Of a stretch of DNA of 64,000 nt, positions 12,582-24,682 are shown in pieces. Below the pieces are notes generated by a model. That model searched no databases. It saw only the letters and a program-made list of their open reading frames with translations, and was not told the origin of the DNA. How positions within the stretch are numbered: the stretch's first letter is position 1; every line of letters starts with the position of its first letter. The stretch comes from Chamaecyparis obtusa (lineage: Eukaryota; Streptophyta; Pinopsida; Cupressales; Cupressaceae). The DNA lies in contig BSBK01001161.1 in the NCBI GenBank assembly GCA_027943335.1, positions 260,501 to 324,500 on the forward strand, written 5' to 3'. Made by a program: the position numbers and the translations under genes.

Positions 12582-14399
12582 TCAATTCTCAAAAATAGGT
12601 TGGGGCATAACCCCAAGCATACCTCTTAGATACACAAATGTATCCTTAGGTAAAGGTTTTGTAAATATATCTGCTATCTGTTCCTTTGTGCTTATGTACT
12701 CCAATCTTACTTCTTTTTTTGCAACTTTCTCTCTTACAACATGATACTTGATCTCAATATGTTTAGTCTTAGAATGTAAAATAGGATTTTTTGACATACT
12801 CACTATACTGGTGTTATCACAATGTATAACAACAGGCTCATCAAACTTTATTCCAATATCCTTCAACATCTGCTTCATCCAAATCATCTGATTACAATTA
12901 TTTGCTGCTGAAACATATTCTACTTCTACTGTACTTTGTGAAGTACAATTCTACTTCTTACTTAACCAAGAGACCAATTTTCTTCCAAGAAAAAAGGCTC
13001 CACCACTAGTGCTTTTCTTGTCATCAATGTTGCCTTGCCAATCTGCATCAATATAGGCACATAAAGTAAACTCATTAGAATTCTCATACCATAATCCATA
13101 ATCCATTATTCCTTTTAGATATCTCAGTATCCTCTTTACTACTAAATAATGTGATTCTCTAGGTTCTACTTGAAATCTTGCTACAATCCCAACTGAATGT
13201 GCTATATCAGGTCTTGTATGTGTCAAGTACTACAATCCTCCAATCATAGATCTGTATTTTTTCTGCTCAACTACTGGTGTCTCATCTTTGCTAGATAACT
13301 TATGTCTAGCTACCATAGGTGTTCCAATATGTTTATAATCTTCCATTCCAAATCTTTTCAATAAGTCATTCAAATACTTAGTCTGACTTACAAATATACC
13401 TTCCTTGCTTTGTGTTATCTGTAATCCCAAAAAATATTTCATTTCTCCAATCATGCTCATCTCAAATTCAATCTTCATTTCATTTGCAAATTTGTCACTA
13501 GCTTCATCTTCTCCTCCAAAGATAATATCATCAACAAATATAACTATAACCAACAAACCATTCTCAATTTCTTTTGTGTATAAGTTACTATCTATTGTTC
13601 CTTTTATAAATCCCAATTTCAATAAATACTTATCCAATCTTGCATACCAGGTTCTAGGTGCTTGTTTTAATCCATATAAAGCTTACTTTAACTTACATAC
13701 CATATCTCCTTCTTGTGTCAAAGGAAAACCTTTAGGCTACTCAATGTAGACTTCTTCCAATTCACCATTCAAAAATGTTAATTTCACATCCATCTGATAC
13801 ACTTTGAATTTCTTGTAAGCTGCATATGCTAGAAACATTCTCACTGCTTCAAGTTTGGCCACAGGTGCAAAAGTTTCTTCATAGTCAATTCCTTCTTGTT
13901 GTGAATATCCTTTGCATACCAATCTTGCTTTGTTTCTTATCAATTCTCCTTGTTCATTCATCTTGTTTCTGAATACCCACTTTGTTCCAATCACATTCTT
14001 GTCTTTAGGTCTAGGGACCAATTCCCATATCTTGTTTTTTTCAATCTGCTCCAGTTCTTCTTTCATAGCATTAATCCAATGTTCATCTTCACAAGATTCA
14101 TTAGTAGTCTTAGGTTCAATTTGAGAAATCAAACATAAATTTACCTTATTTCAAGTCAAAATTCCTCTATCTAAACTTCTAATAACTTGCTCAACAGGGT
14201 GATGTCTCGAAATATACCTGTTAGGTGTCATAGTTACTAATCTTGTTCCAACTGTAGATTCTTCTCTACTTTCTTCTCTGTTTTCTTTAGTATGACTTTC
14301 ATTCAGCAAATCACTGTTAGTTTCAAAAAATAATTCTACATTTTCAATGTTAGGCTGAGGTTGTGCTTCTCCATCAGATTCATAATCAAGCATTCTTTC
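12582..14399 (-). pseudogene. COP-1 reverse transcriptase and RNase H
   Basis: This is the C-terminal part of one gag-pol frame. The RT starts near 14100 ([21 protein letters not shown]) and contains [51 protein letters not shown] and the active site VIFVDDIIFGG. The RNase H part contains CAYIDADWQGN, STSGGAFFLG and IHCDNTSIVSMSKNP, then the typical end ADIFTKPLPKDTF. The frame ends at 12582. In-frame stops break it at about 13735, 13685, 13228 and 12949, but there is no frameshift. Residues 14393-14151 form a low-complexity acidic linker between integrase and RT. Confidence 0.93.
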
Positions 14400-15671
14400 C
14401 TAAATTTTAAACTTCTCATCAACTTTTACATTTGCACATTCAACAATAGTCTTAGTTCTTTTGTTATAACATCTATATGCTTTTCTTTTTATTGAATATC
14501 CAAGAAATATTTCTTCATCACTTCTAGGATCAAATTTTCCTATATCATCATTTCTCTTTATATAACATTTACTTCCAAAAATTCTAAAGTACTTAACTAA
14601 GGGTGCATGTCCAAACCATAATTCATAAGGTGTCTTATTTGTATATGCTCTAATTTGTACTCCGTTCATAGTGTAGACTATTGTGTTCACTGCTTCTCTC
14701 CAAAAAGTCTTAGCCAAATCATTTTCAAAAAACATAGCTCTTGCTGCTTCAGTTATTGACCTATTCCTTCTTTCTGCAATACCATTTTTTTATGGTGTTC
14801 TAGGGGCTGAAATTTGTCTCTTATTACCATTCATTTCACAAAAGGTGTTAAACTCTCTAGATGTAAATTCACCACCTCTATTAGATCTTAGACACTTAAT
14901 CTTCATTCTAGATTCATTCTCAATTTTGCTTTTCATGATCTTAAATTTATCAAATGCTTCAAATTTTTCTTTCAAAAATGCAATCCACATCATCCTTGTA
15001 AAATCATCAACAAGAATCATAAAATACCTTTCTCCATAGAATCCTCTAGTCCTAGTGGGACCACTCAAGTCTATATGAACAATCTCCAGCTTCTCTGTCA
15101 ATGTGAACTTCTTGTTGGGAAATGAACTCCTTTTCTACTTTTCCATCATACATTCTTTGCAAATCATGTTAGTAGGTTTCATAATTCTAGGTAAATCTCT
15201 TACCACAAGTGTAGTGCTCACCTTGACAATATTATCAAAGTTTATATGACAAAACCTTTTATGCCATAACCAACTATCATCAATCCTAGTTATCAAACAT
15301 GTCATCTCAATAGGATTCAACTGAAATACAATACCTCTGGTTCTGGATCCTTTTCCAATCAAATTTCCATCTTTAACTTTTATCACACAAGTTTTCTCAG
15401 CAAACCAAACTTGATAACCCTTATCAGCCAATTGTCCAACGCTTAGTAGATTATGTCTCAATCCATCAACAAAGTAAACATCATCAGTGTTAGTCTTTCC
15501 ATCAAGAGCAATAGATCCTATACCCTTAATCAAACAAGGTGCATTATTACCAACCCTAACAATTCCTCCATCATAATTATCTAACTTAACAAACTTTCTT
15601 TTATCTCCAGTCATATGATGTGAACAACCACTATCTATAATCCAATCAAATTTCTTTTCAACTTGAGAAAC
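14400..15671 (-). pseudogene. COP-1 aspartic protease and integrase
   Basis: The protease active site is WIIDSGCSHHMTG at about 15650-15612. The integrase zinc-binding head (WLWHKRFCH, then MICKECMMEK) lies at 15300-15135. The integrase core follows, with VHIDLSGPTRTRGFYGERYF and LVDDFTRMMW. The second catalytic Asp is lost: the usual SDRGGEF reads SNRGGEF at about 14890. The third block (AERRNRSITEAARAM) is separated by a stop at about 14800. The remainder, to the stop at 14400, has the conserved YELWFGHAPLVKYFRIFG and RRSDEEIFLGYS-like segments. It shares the frame of the gag and RT parts. Confidence 0.92.
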
Positions 15672-16697
15672 TTATTCTTTTTCTTCCCTTTTATCAGATT
15701 CAGAACTTTCTTCTTTAATTGCTACAAATCCTATTTCCTCAAAGTTATCATTATCACTATCACTTAAATGTCTTTCAATTCCTGCTTCAAGATCTTCATC
15801 ATTTGCATAATAACATTCTTTAGATCTCCTAGGTTTAAAGTTGCTTCTATACTTAACTCTTTTAGGACATTTAGATGCAAAATGACCATATTCTTGACAA
15901 GTCCAACATTTAAAGATTTTCTTACCATATGGTTCTCTTTTTACAAGTAATACAATACCTTCTTCAATCTTCTTATCTTCCTTAGATTTAGATCTGCTAC
16001 TACTGGCATAATCTCCATTCACACTAGTACTTCTTGTAGGTCTAATGTTAAGAGCACTGAATGTTGTTTCCATTCTAGGTAGCTATCCTAATAATCTCAA
16101 GTTCATCTCTGCTATTTCTAATCTTCCAAGAAGAGTCTCTCTTGAAAAGTTTGATGTACAAGGTATCACTTGTTCAATCATCTGTGTTGTCTACTTGAAT
16201 ACTGGTGTCAAAGTTCTCAAAATTTTCCATATCACTTCATTCTCTATCTTATTACCTCCACAAGACTTTATTCCTATTACAATCTCAGACATCCTACCAA
16301 TATAGCTTCTAATAGATTCATCTTCCATCATTCTGATATCTTCAAATGCACAAATCCAATTATGTAATCTAGCCTTCTTTGCATGATCATCACCTTCAAA
16401 AGTAGAATGTAAAGCTTTCCAAATTTCATGAGATGTTTTCAAACATCTTACCTGACTATATTCATTCTATGGTAGTGCTGACAAAAGTGCTTCTCTTGCA
16501 AGTATGTTACACATGGATAGATCTAGTTCATCTTTAGTTCTTGCCTCTAGATTGTCTTCCTCAATGATAGTCTTCTCATTCTTTGTAATCAACCAATAAC
16601 TTTTTCCTAAACACAATAGATGAGTCTTCATCTTTTCTTTCTAGCTATCAAAATTTACTCCATCAAACTTAGGGCTTTCTTTTCTGAAATTCGCCAT
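15672..16697 (-). pseudogene. COP-1 gag
   Basis: The start codon is at 16697-16695, beginning MANFRKESPKFDG, a typical Ty1/copia gag opening about 40 bases after the primer site. The central part (16442-16191) has the conserved TSHEIWKALHSTFEGDD and LHNWICAFEDIRMMEDESI. The C-terminal part (16073-15672) is basic and has a CCHC zinc knuckle, CWTCQEYGHFASKC, followed by an acidic tail. Stops at Trp or Gln positions interrupt it, for example after FDGVNFDS. The frame continues into protease without a break, so gag and pol were one polyprotein of about 1371 codons (16697-12582). Confidence 0.92.
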
Positions 16698-16739
16698 GGA
16701 TCTCCTTAAGTTGTTAAACTTTTCTTTCAAGAACCTGCT

Positions 16740-16751
16740 GCTCTGATACCA
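16740..16751 (-). other. COP-1 primer binding site (initiator Met tRNA)
   Basis: On the element strand this is TGGTATCAGAGC, the usual Ty1/copia site complementary to the 3' end of initiator tRNA-Met. It lies two bases inside the 5' LTR. Confidence 0.9.
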
Positions 16752-16753
16752 AT

Positions 16754-17914
16754 TGTTAGAAAGTAAAGATCCCCAAGATAACTGAGAGGGGGGGGGTGAA
16801 TCAGTTATCTAATAATGTAACCATTCAACTTCTTTAAACAATATAATTAATGTACTAACCAACCATACAAAGATAACCATACACAGTTGCACAATAACAC
16901 AAGATATGTTGACTAGGGAACCTCTTGAAAAGAGTAAACCCCGGTGGGAATGATGCCCAAAAAATGATGCACTAATATGAAAGTTCCTTGTTAGAAGATG
17001 GACCCTATTAGGAGTCTTATGAAATACATTCAGTACATATAAATCCCTATTAGGAGATTTTGAATCTCTGTTAAAAGATTCTAACCCGATTAAGAGTTTA
17101 TGGAAGACAGAAGGACCCACTACCCAAACAGCTTCAAGGCAAGATCTCTGAACCCATTGTCCAAAATATCTTAGAATTATTCAACAGAATAATATGAAAT
17201 ATATTACCTCCTTCACACTATGCCAAAACTGCACTCTCTGCTACACAAGATCACAATTCCAGATCTCTATACTCACAAGTCTTCCTTCATCACTGAATTA
17301 GCTCTTTTCTTCACTTCATGCATATATTAACATCTCAACCTTCATAGTACATATTGCAATAAGGAAAAAATTCCTTCTTATATACCAAACTCAAATAATT
17401 ACAAATGAGTTGGTCCTCAATTATAAAATAATAAATTCTACACTCTACACACAAAATTTCACATAAAACTGTCGGCTTCCAGATACTGTAACTTTCTCCA
17501 AATATATCTTCAAATTTTGTGCTATGAAACACAACATCATTAATGAGTCTCCAACATCCCTTTAACTATGCAAAATTAGATTCCATCCCAGCTAAGAGAT
17601 ATCCTCCGATTTCTGAAAATCGCTTCACAGAAACACTGTCTAAACACTGCTTTCACCAAAATGCTCATAACTCTCATAAATGAATGAATTTATTTTTGCG
17701 CTATTAACCATAGGTTAAAAAAACACCAAAGAACATACCATCAACTACAAAAAATCCAATTTGCAATACAACATGTGCACAAAACAAAATTGTACCTACT
17801 TTCCTACTGATATCTAGAATATCACTATGTTGACATCAATGACAATCCAAGTCATGAATGCAACAACAACTACTATAGAATGACTACCAAAATACTTTGC
17901 ATTCATTCCTAATA
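16754..17914 (-). repeat. COP-1 5' LTR
   Basis: This 1161-bp copy is the upstream LTR for the minus-strand element. Near its inner end, on the element strand, it has CTGATTCA, nine C and TCTCAGT. COP-0 has the same motif at the end of its LTR. The outer end reads AATA at 17911-17914, where CA has mutated to TA. Confidence 0.93.
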
Positions 17915-17919
17915 GATCT

Positions 17920-18951
17920 CTACCCTAAAAGAATTAATATCAGTATCCACAAAACATGTAGTTTCATTATCAATATTTCTCTCAATCATGTGGCATACTC
18001 TTGGCTCTTGTTCAATCTTGACAAACTGATCATCAATCTTGAAAGTTGCATAGGACAAATCACACTATAAACTTCAACCCATGGTAGCACTCCATCTTCT
18101 AGATAGTAGCATCCCATAATGAGGAGGGATATCCACCACCAAAACACTCATTGTCAACTCTTTCTCTAAATATATTGCCAGCCTATATGGCATTGCATTG
18201 ATAGTCCCAATAATTGGTACCTCCCTCTGATCCATTGCACAACATCTGCCTTGAACTGTATCAACTTTAAGGCCCAACTTCTCCATGATTTTGAAAGGCA
18301 TGATAGTATTAGAGCCACCACTATCAATCATACAATTTCTCAAATTCATTCCATTCACAAGAACACTTAAAAAGAATGGATCAATATTTTCAAGGCTGGC
18401 ATTGATAGAACTATCCAAATATATTGGAGGAATTTGAGACACAATTCCCTGAGCAACAGCTCCTTTCAAAGCATTGGCTTGAGACTCATTGCATGCAACA
18501 TCATTGTTATGAACATTATCTACCCATGCAATAGCTATGTCTTTGTGTTCAATGTAACCTTAACTGTAATTTGGGACAATACAGATAACATATCAACAGG
18601 GGCAGAAGAAGGAATCTCAATCTATACTACCTTATTATCCTTCTATTTATCTGATACATTGGGTGTATTGGCCACCCTCATCTTTTCAATCTTAACCATG
18701 GTGTTAACTAGCTTCTCAATTTCACTAGAAAATTTTTCAACTCCAACTCCCTTAGGCTTACAATTCTTTCCTTTTACATTCTTAAATTTCACCGTGTGAT
18801 CACCTTTTGATTTGTTCTTATTAGGTTCTCTGAAGTTGGTACTCTTTATAAACATTCCTGCAACTTTCTCATTTATATTCCGTGCCACCATGCCTCTGGT
18901 TTGCACTTGGGCAATCATTTCTGTAGTAATCCTATCCATCTCTTTTCTAGG
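17920..18951 (-). pseudogene. TAT-1 gag-to-protease junction and aspartic protease
   Basis: The stretch 18939-18643 continues gag (EMIAQVQTRGMVARNINEKV) through a basic linker. The protease at 18469-18074 has the active-site block NCMIDSGGSNTIMPFKIME and the conserved DIPPHYGMLLSRRW at the end, the Tat version of a retropepsin fold. It cuts the polyprotein after translation. The two stretches are in different frames, so a frameshift lies near 18500-18640. TAT-2 has the same region in one frame. The second RNase H follows beyond COP-1, with only the short linker at 18060-17920 between. Confidence 0.87.
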
Positions 18952-20207
18952 TGTAATACCCCGAAAATGGGCTATAAGTTCATTAATCTCCTATATCAAC
19001 AATTCGAATGAAATCAACATCAAAGTCCTAATCTAAGGCACATCTAAACATCATCAAATCTTAATTGATTATCTTAAATTCTACATCGGGGAATATTCCT
19101 AGCAATATTCCTAATTATCTTAATTATCTTTAATTTAATGATTATTTGGCGATAAATCACATTTATCCTAAGTTTGATTAATTGAATATTTTCATATTTA
19201 ATTAATTAGATTTAATATTTGCCACTTAATTGTTTAATTAAATTTAATTCTATCTATTATTAATTTTATTATTTAATTTTGACAATAAATCCAATATCCT
19301 ATGAATAATTGATTAAATTCTTATTTAATTAATTAAAGCATGTTGTCATTATTTAATAATATAGTTTTTAATAAAAGTTTGATTAAATGATTGATTAACC
19401 CATAAATCAATTATTTATTTTCAAAATCAGTTAAGTTGAGAATAAATCACTTTATTTATTTAATTAATTCATAAATAAAACATGCACAATCATAAAAGCA
19501 GACAACTATCAATTATCAATTAAAGCTAAACTCTATTTTGAGTTAAACTCTACTTTTGCATGTTTTTGTGAATAAAAATTATCTTTATTATCAGATAACT
19601 CAAAAATCAAGCTGAGTTAATCTGAGTGATTTATGGCTTTTTTTCATGCACCTCCAAAGCCCTGGATTTCTATAAATTAAGGCTTTAGCTTTTCACAAAT
19701 CATCCATAGAATCTCATAATTTTGTAAGCTTACTTTGCCAAAGTCGTCTACGAATTGCACAACTATTTTGGAGAATTGGAATTTGGAGAATCAAAGCTTA
19801 TTGCGAATCAAGGCTATTGTGAGATCAATTTTTTTAATTTTTTTTACATTCATTTAGATTCATTTTGATATCATTGTTAGATCATTTAGCATATCATAGA
19901 TCAATTTTCATATTAGCATAGATTCATATCAAGTTTTCATATCAATGCATAGAAAATATCTATAAAAAAAAATAGATTAATTGCATTCATATTTCATATC
20001 AATTTTGCATTCAAATCCTTCATTTAGGTGTCGTCTAGGTCACTGATCTTGATAGCAATCTGAGAACATCAATTTCACACCTATTAGAAGGCACTAAATC
20101 TCTTGGTTAGAGTAGATTTCAATTTTGCATGATTTTGATTATTGCTAACCTCTAATGTTTTACTGAAGTGTTGTGTCTATAGATTAGGTACAATTTTCAC
20201 ACACACA
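18952..20207 (+). mobile_element. SOLO-2: solo LTR of the TAT-3 LTR family inside TAT-1 gag
   Basis: It begins TGTAATACCCCG and ends TTCACACACACA, and aligns from end to end with the TAT-3 3' LTR (59056-60318). No internal sequence is attached, and TAT-1 gag resumes on both sides. The flanks are CTAGG on the left and GAAGG on the right. TAT-2 shows the uninterrupted site as CTAGAAGG on this strand, so the 5-bp duplication has decayed or was altered. It is 1256 bp, strongly AT-rich in the middle, and contains GGAATATTCC near 19092. There is no ORF in it. Confidence 0.8.
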
Positions 20208-21544
20208 GAAGGTCTTCTCAAATTTATTGGCTCAGAAGAAGAGTTCATGTTACATGTCTTCTGATCTATGTCTTCACCATCAGAAAATACCTCTTGATGA
20301 AAAAGGGCCTGATTATGTCTCTTCACATTTACATCTACCTCTTCATCAAAATCAGAATCATCTTCATATCCTAAATATGAAGTAGCCATGTTGCATCCAA
20401 TATCATCTTGATCTTCTTCTTGATTTATCTCCTCACTGCAACAATCTTGATTTGCAACCATAGATTGTGCAACCACACAATACTGTGCAGAATGAGCGGA
20501 CTGGCATGCAACACACCAAGGTATGTCCTCCATGACATTTATTAAAGATTTTTGTAGAAGGTCAGGGATTTTTCTATCATTGTTTCCTCTTGTAGTAGGG
20601 ACAATAGGCTTTCCATCCTTCCATTGGGTGTTGTAGGGGTAGTTCTGCAATATATTCTGCTTATTGAAATTAGTGTTGAACTGAGGCCTTTCATTGGTAG
20701 GAGCACTGATGTTCCTATTTGCAGGTGCCTTCAAATCTTTCAATGCATTGAGCACCTTATCCAATTTATCTTCTTCTTGCCTCCTAGATCCAACATTCTT
20801 ATGATTTTCATTTTTGTATTTCTTGTCCCCAAACAACTTTGGGTCATCTCTCTTTCCACCCAACTTTCCTGATATTTTCATGTTGTTCTCAATATTCATA
20901 GCAATCCTAAAAGAATCCCTAAGAGTTCTTGGTTCTTTGTCTCTCAAAAAATATCCCATCTTTCCATCAAATGCATTGAAATATGTAGTTAGACAAACAT
21001 TGTCATCTAACCACATGACTTGGAACAACTTATGCATACCCTTCTAAAATCTCATGTTGAATTCAGCTGTAAATTCATTCTAATTTTTCCTTATGGTATT
21101 GAATTCATTCAACATGAAACTAGCATTAGGCCTATCACCATACTACTCTTTAAAACATCTCTCAAAGGAATCCCAAGTATCAATACATCTATCAGGAAGT
21201 CTCTTGAACCAATCTCTAGCATCCTCCATTAGAGATTGAATAAACAATTTTATGACTACATCCTCATGCTCTACCTCATAATCATTAATCATATCAATAA
21301 AAAACCTAAGATGCTCCTCACAGCTAATAGCATTATTACCAGCAAGCTTAGGTACCTTATCTCTTATATCATTTGGAAAAGCATTCGGGTAGCCAAGAAT
21401 TCCATCAAAACTAATTTGCCTATAGCCTTCTAGTTGCATAGGTCTTGTTTGAAAACTTGGACTAGTATTACCACTAGCATTAGCATTATTATCTACATTC
21501 CCACCCATATTTCTATTTGACTGTCTATTAGCGTCAACAACTAG
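20208..21544 (-). pseudogene. TAT-1 gag, central and C-terminal part
   Basis: The capsid-type segment (21520-21143) starts RPMQLEGYRQISFDGILGYP and includes EDARDWFKRLPDRCIDTWDSF, the retrotransposon gag signature. The stretch 21037-20177 continues with the capsid end (TYFNAFDGKMGYFLRDKEP), a Lys-rich part, and a zinc-knuckle-like CVACQSAHSAQYC with spacing C-x2-C-x3-H-x4-C. A long acidic tail follows. The last ten or so codons of the open stretch at 20207-20177 run into SOLO-2 and are not gag. Stops separate the two open stretches (for example TAG for Glu or Gln near 21145 and 21045). The N-terminal part lies on the other side of TAT-2 at 35000-36117. Confidence 0.9.
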
Positions 21545-24500
21545 TGTTAGCATGTGCAAAAAATTTCATGACTCTAGGTCTTTTCCCGTGGTCTTTGCAA
21601 TGTTTTTCAGGTCCCTAGCATAAACCCTAAGGTAAAACTTTAAAAAATCTAGCCGTTGGGTTTTAAAATTCAAAAATGCCCTAGCCTTGTTCTATTTTCA
21701 TGTTACCTTTATCCGATCACTTAAAACCCTTAATCCACATGTGCTAATTGAAATGAATTACTTTACCATAGTTTGCGGTTAGGTTTTATGTCTCGATGGG
21801 TCCCCTTTAATTTTTCCTAAGTTCCTAGTGCCCTACAAGGTTTAATATTTCCCTAAGTCACCGCTTTAATTCTTCCTAAAGTCTTCAGCTTTATATTTTC
21901 CTGGGCCCGGCCTCTGACACCATCTCAATCCAATGGTGGGCATGTATTCTCATGCAATCTATCAGAGGCTTGCAAACATGAGACCACTGTTGATTCATTT
22001 CCGTGACGTAACCCTTTCATTGTAGGGGGGACCACTGCCAACCCAACACATGTGGCAATACCTTATTGGCCATGAGAAAGAATGATTTGGCAAGGTGGGG
22101 TCATGTTGTCAATCAAGCTAAAGATCTAGTGGTTGTCGCATGATCTCAAAGAATATTCCATCCCCTTGAGATCATGTGACAGTCATCGATTTGGAATCTA
22201 GCGCAAAAGTTCTCAGTGGGTCCTAACTGCTAGGTGTGCCTTGTTAGTGTTTCTCTATTGGTCCAAGGGTAAACAAATTAGTGTGTGTCAGTGGGACCTG
22301 ATTTTCTGATGGCTCAGAGGGTCCTGACATTGTCAGACAATCAATGACGGGCTTATGATCTGGTGAGATCTGTCAGAGGCTTCAAATTATGCACCAACCG
22401 TTGATTCTTCCACGGTCATGGTGTTCCAAACGGTGGTCTTGGTGTCACAAGGGACATGAATTGGTGGGTTCTTATTGGTCCATGTGATGGTGAGTTGGAT
22501 TTTGCCAAGCCGGGCCCGCTTTGAAGACTTTTTAATCAATAGTCTGTGCATAGTCTTAAGGAATATTCCTACCCCTTAAGATCATGTGCCATCCATTGAT
22601 TTTATTCCATGTCAAAAGGTTGTCAGTGGTGGGGAGATTCTTAAATCTATGGTTGGCATGTAAGCGTGTGGAATCTTCAGATTTTTTAAGATCTTGTGCC
22701 AGCCATCCATTTTTCTAGGTGGTATATTGTTCTCAGTGGGTCCAAAGTGACACATTTGCATAGGTGGAATTGTTTCATTGGTCAATGTACTACTAAGATG
22801 GAACTTGTCAGTGGGGCCTACAGACAAGTTTTAATCTATGGTCGGTGCATGATCTTAAGGAATATTCCTACTCATTCAAATCATGCGCCATCCATTGATC
22901 TTGCATCTTGTGTGGACGTAACAAGTGGGACCATTTGCCATGTGGTGTGTAGTTGTTCTGATCTTATTGGTTGACATGGATGATGCTCAGAGTGGGGCTG
23001 CTATCAGAGAGTTTATGACAAGGATAAATCTACAGTCAGTGTAAGTTCTTATTGAATTGTCAGAGCCATAAGATCTTATGCCTGCCATCCATTTTGAAGG
23101 CTTGAGGAAAGTGGGTCCTATGTCAGTGTGACCAGGCATGAGCCACGAATGAGATAGTGACATGCGGCATCAAGCGGGCCCAGGTGGGGTCTAAAGTTTA
23201 GTGGAGCGGACAAGTTTTAGTGGTGCTGACAAAAATCAAGTGTCCGTTCATTCGCTTAAGAAAAGGGTGGTTCACTAAGTTTGGCTGGGCTAGTTTTTAA
23301 AGAAAAACATAAAGCCCGTGAAGTAAAAAGATCAGACGACCATGACTTAAAGTAGATGGAGGTTTAAATGTGGGCCATCATTTCTCTACAGGTGCCAAGG
23401 AAATAACCATTGTGATTCAAATTCAAAATTTTGAATGGTTTCCTACGACCAGAAGGACTAAAATTCATTGCAGAAATGACCTTGTTTGGTGAGAAGTGAT
23501 ATGTTTTCCATTTGCGATGTGGTCCAAGGTGTTGTGGGCTCATCTGTAGAGTTTGTACATTGTGGTTTGGTGCTCAAGGCTTGTTGCAAATTTTTCCTTT
23601 TGAGCGTTAGTTTGTGATCCTCGGTACCTTCAGAGAAGATTTGCATGATTAAGGATCAGTCCAGGATTTCCTCTCCCCTGGCTGCCTGTGTTTCCCACCC
23701 CTGAATTAAATTCATGACTATTTCCAGTTGGTTGGGTGGTTGAAACCCTAACCCTAGTCATCCGCAGCTTGTTGCAGATTTCCAAGATGACTAGGGGGGT
23801 ATAAGTTGCATAATTTTTTATTTTGTAGGGGTTCCAAAACATTTTTGCTTTTGGTCCCAAGTTGTTGACTATGTTATATTGATAGATGAGTCTGATTTTG
23901 GGCCTTTTTCCTATCTTGGTGTCATTTTGATTGTATATTGATCCTTACTCTGTTAATGAGAATACTATTGAATCCCAATCTTACATCTTGTGTATGTCTT
24001 CTTGTCTTGATTTTGAGCTCATATATGTTAATGTCATAGAGTGTGTTAGCATATGGTAAACAAAGAGTATTTTGAAGTCATCTCTGAGTTCCTTAAAAAG
24101 TTAGGATTAAAGTCTTTTAGGTGGGTTTAGTTAGTTTGCAACTAGGTGAGAATTTGATGTCCTTGTGTTTTAGGGAGAGGGGTAATAGGAAAAGCACTTA
24201 CTCTAGATTCCATTGTGTTTAAGTTAAGGTTTTCAGTTGGGGTATGCAATCAGGTGACTCTTTGCCCTAGGATAAGGCACTAGTCTATCATCTTGAGGTT
24301 TTCATTGTTAACAACCACACACACAAACATTCATTTGATAAAATCTTTAACAAACCAATAAGGTATATAGTTGCATATTATTTTAAGACTCCTTTATAGA
24401 AGTGATTCAAGGGTACACCCACCTAAGAAATAAGGCTCAAAGTGTAGGAGGGTCTGTTTTGATCCTTGTTAATTGGCCCTCTTTCTTGTAGACTTTGGAG

Positions 24501-24581
24501 CGGTGATAGAGTCAAAGGTGTTATTTAAGTTATCCAGCAAAGTATAAATCTACAAGTGAAGATCAAAGGGAAGAACCATCA
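21545..24581 (+). repeat. TAT-2 5' LTR
   Basis: This 3037-bp LTR contains three GAATATTCC dyads (22151, 22561 and 22860), two of them inside larger inverted repeats, and a GGGTACACCC box near 24412. The interval 22000-23200 has many short repeated phrases built on AAGATCATG and GTGGGTCC. Small ORFs in it have counterparts in the 3' LTR but resemble nothing known. Confidence 0.95.
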
Positions 24582-24584
24582 AAA

Positions 24585-24602
24585 TGGCGACTCTACTGGG
24601 GA
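24585..24602 (+). other. TAT-2 primer binding site (tRNA-Arg-like)
   Basis: TGGCGACTCTACTGGGGA begins three bases after the LTR. It differs at two positions from the 18-base complement of the plant tRNA-Arg(ACG) 3' end as I know it (TGGCGACTCCGCTGGGGA). TAT-1, NA-1 and NA-2 have decayed versions in the corresponding place. Confidence 0.8.
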
Positions 24603-24682
24603 GATTCTAGAGAAAAATTTATTTCCCATCTAGGTGGGTGGTGAGTCAAAATGTTAGAACCAGTGATGCATATTGATAAATC

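Larger units (their letters stand above)
11064..17914 (-). mobile_element. COP-1: complete Ty1/copia LTR retrotransposon inside TAT-1
   Basis: Two LTRs (11064-12227 and 16754-17914) are flanked by a perfect target duplication GATCT at 11059-11063 and 17915-17919. The outer LTR ends have decayed (TGTG at the left, AATA at the right), but the inner ends are canonical TGTTAG and CTAACA. The minus strand carries an initiator-Met tRNA primer site, one gag-pol frame in the Ty1/copia order (gag, protease, integrase, RT, RNase H) and several polypurine tracts. Total length is 6851 bp. I counted about 16 differences between the LTRs over the first 260 bp, mostly transitions. Confidence 0.95.
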
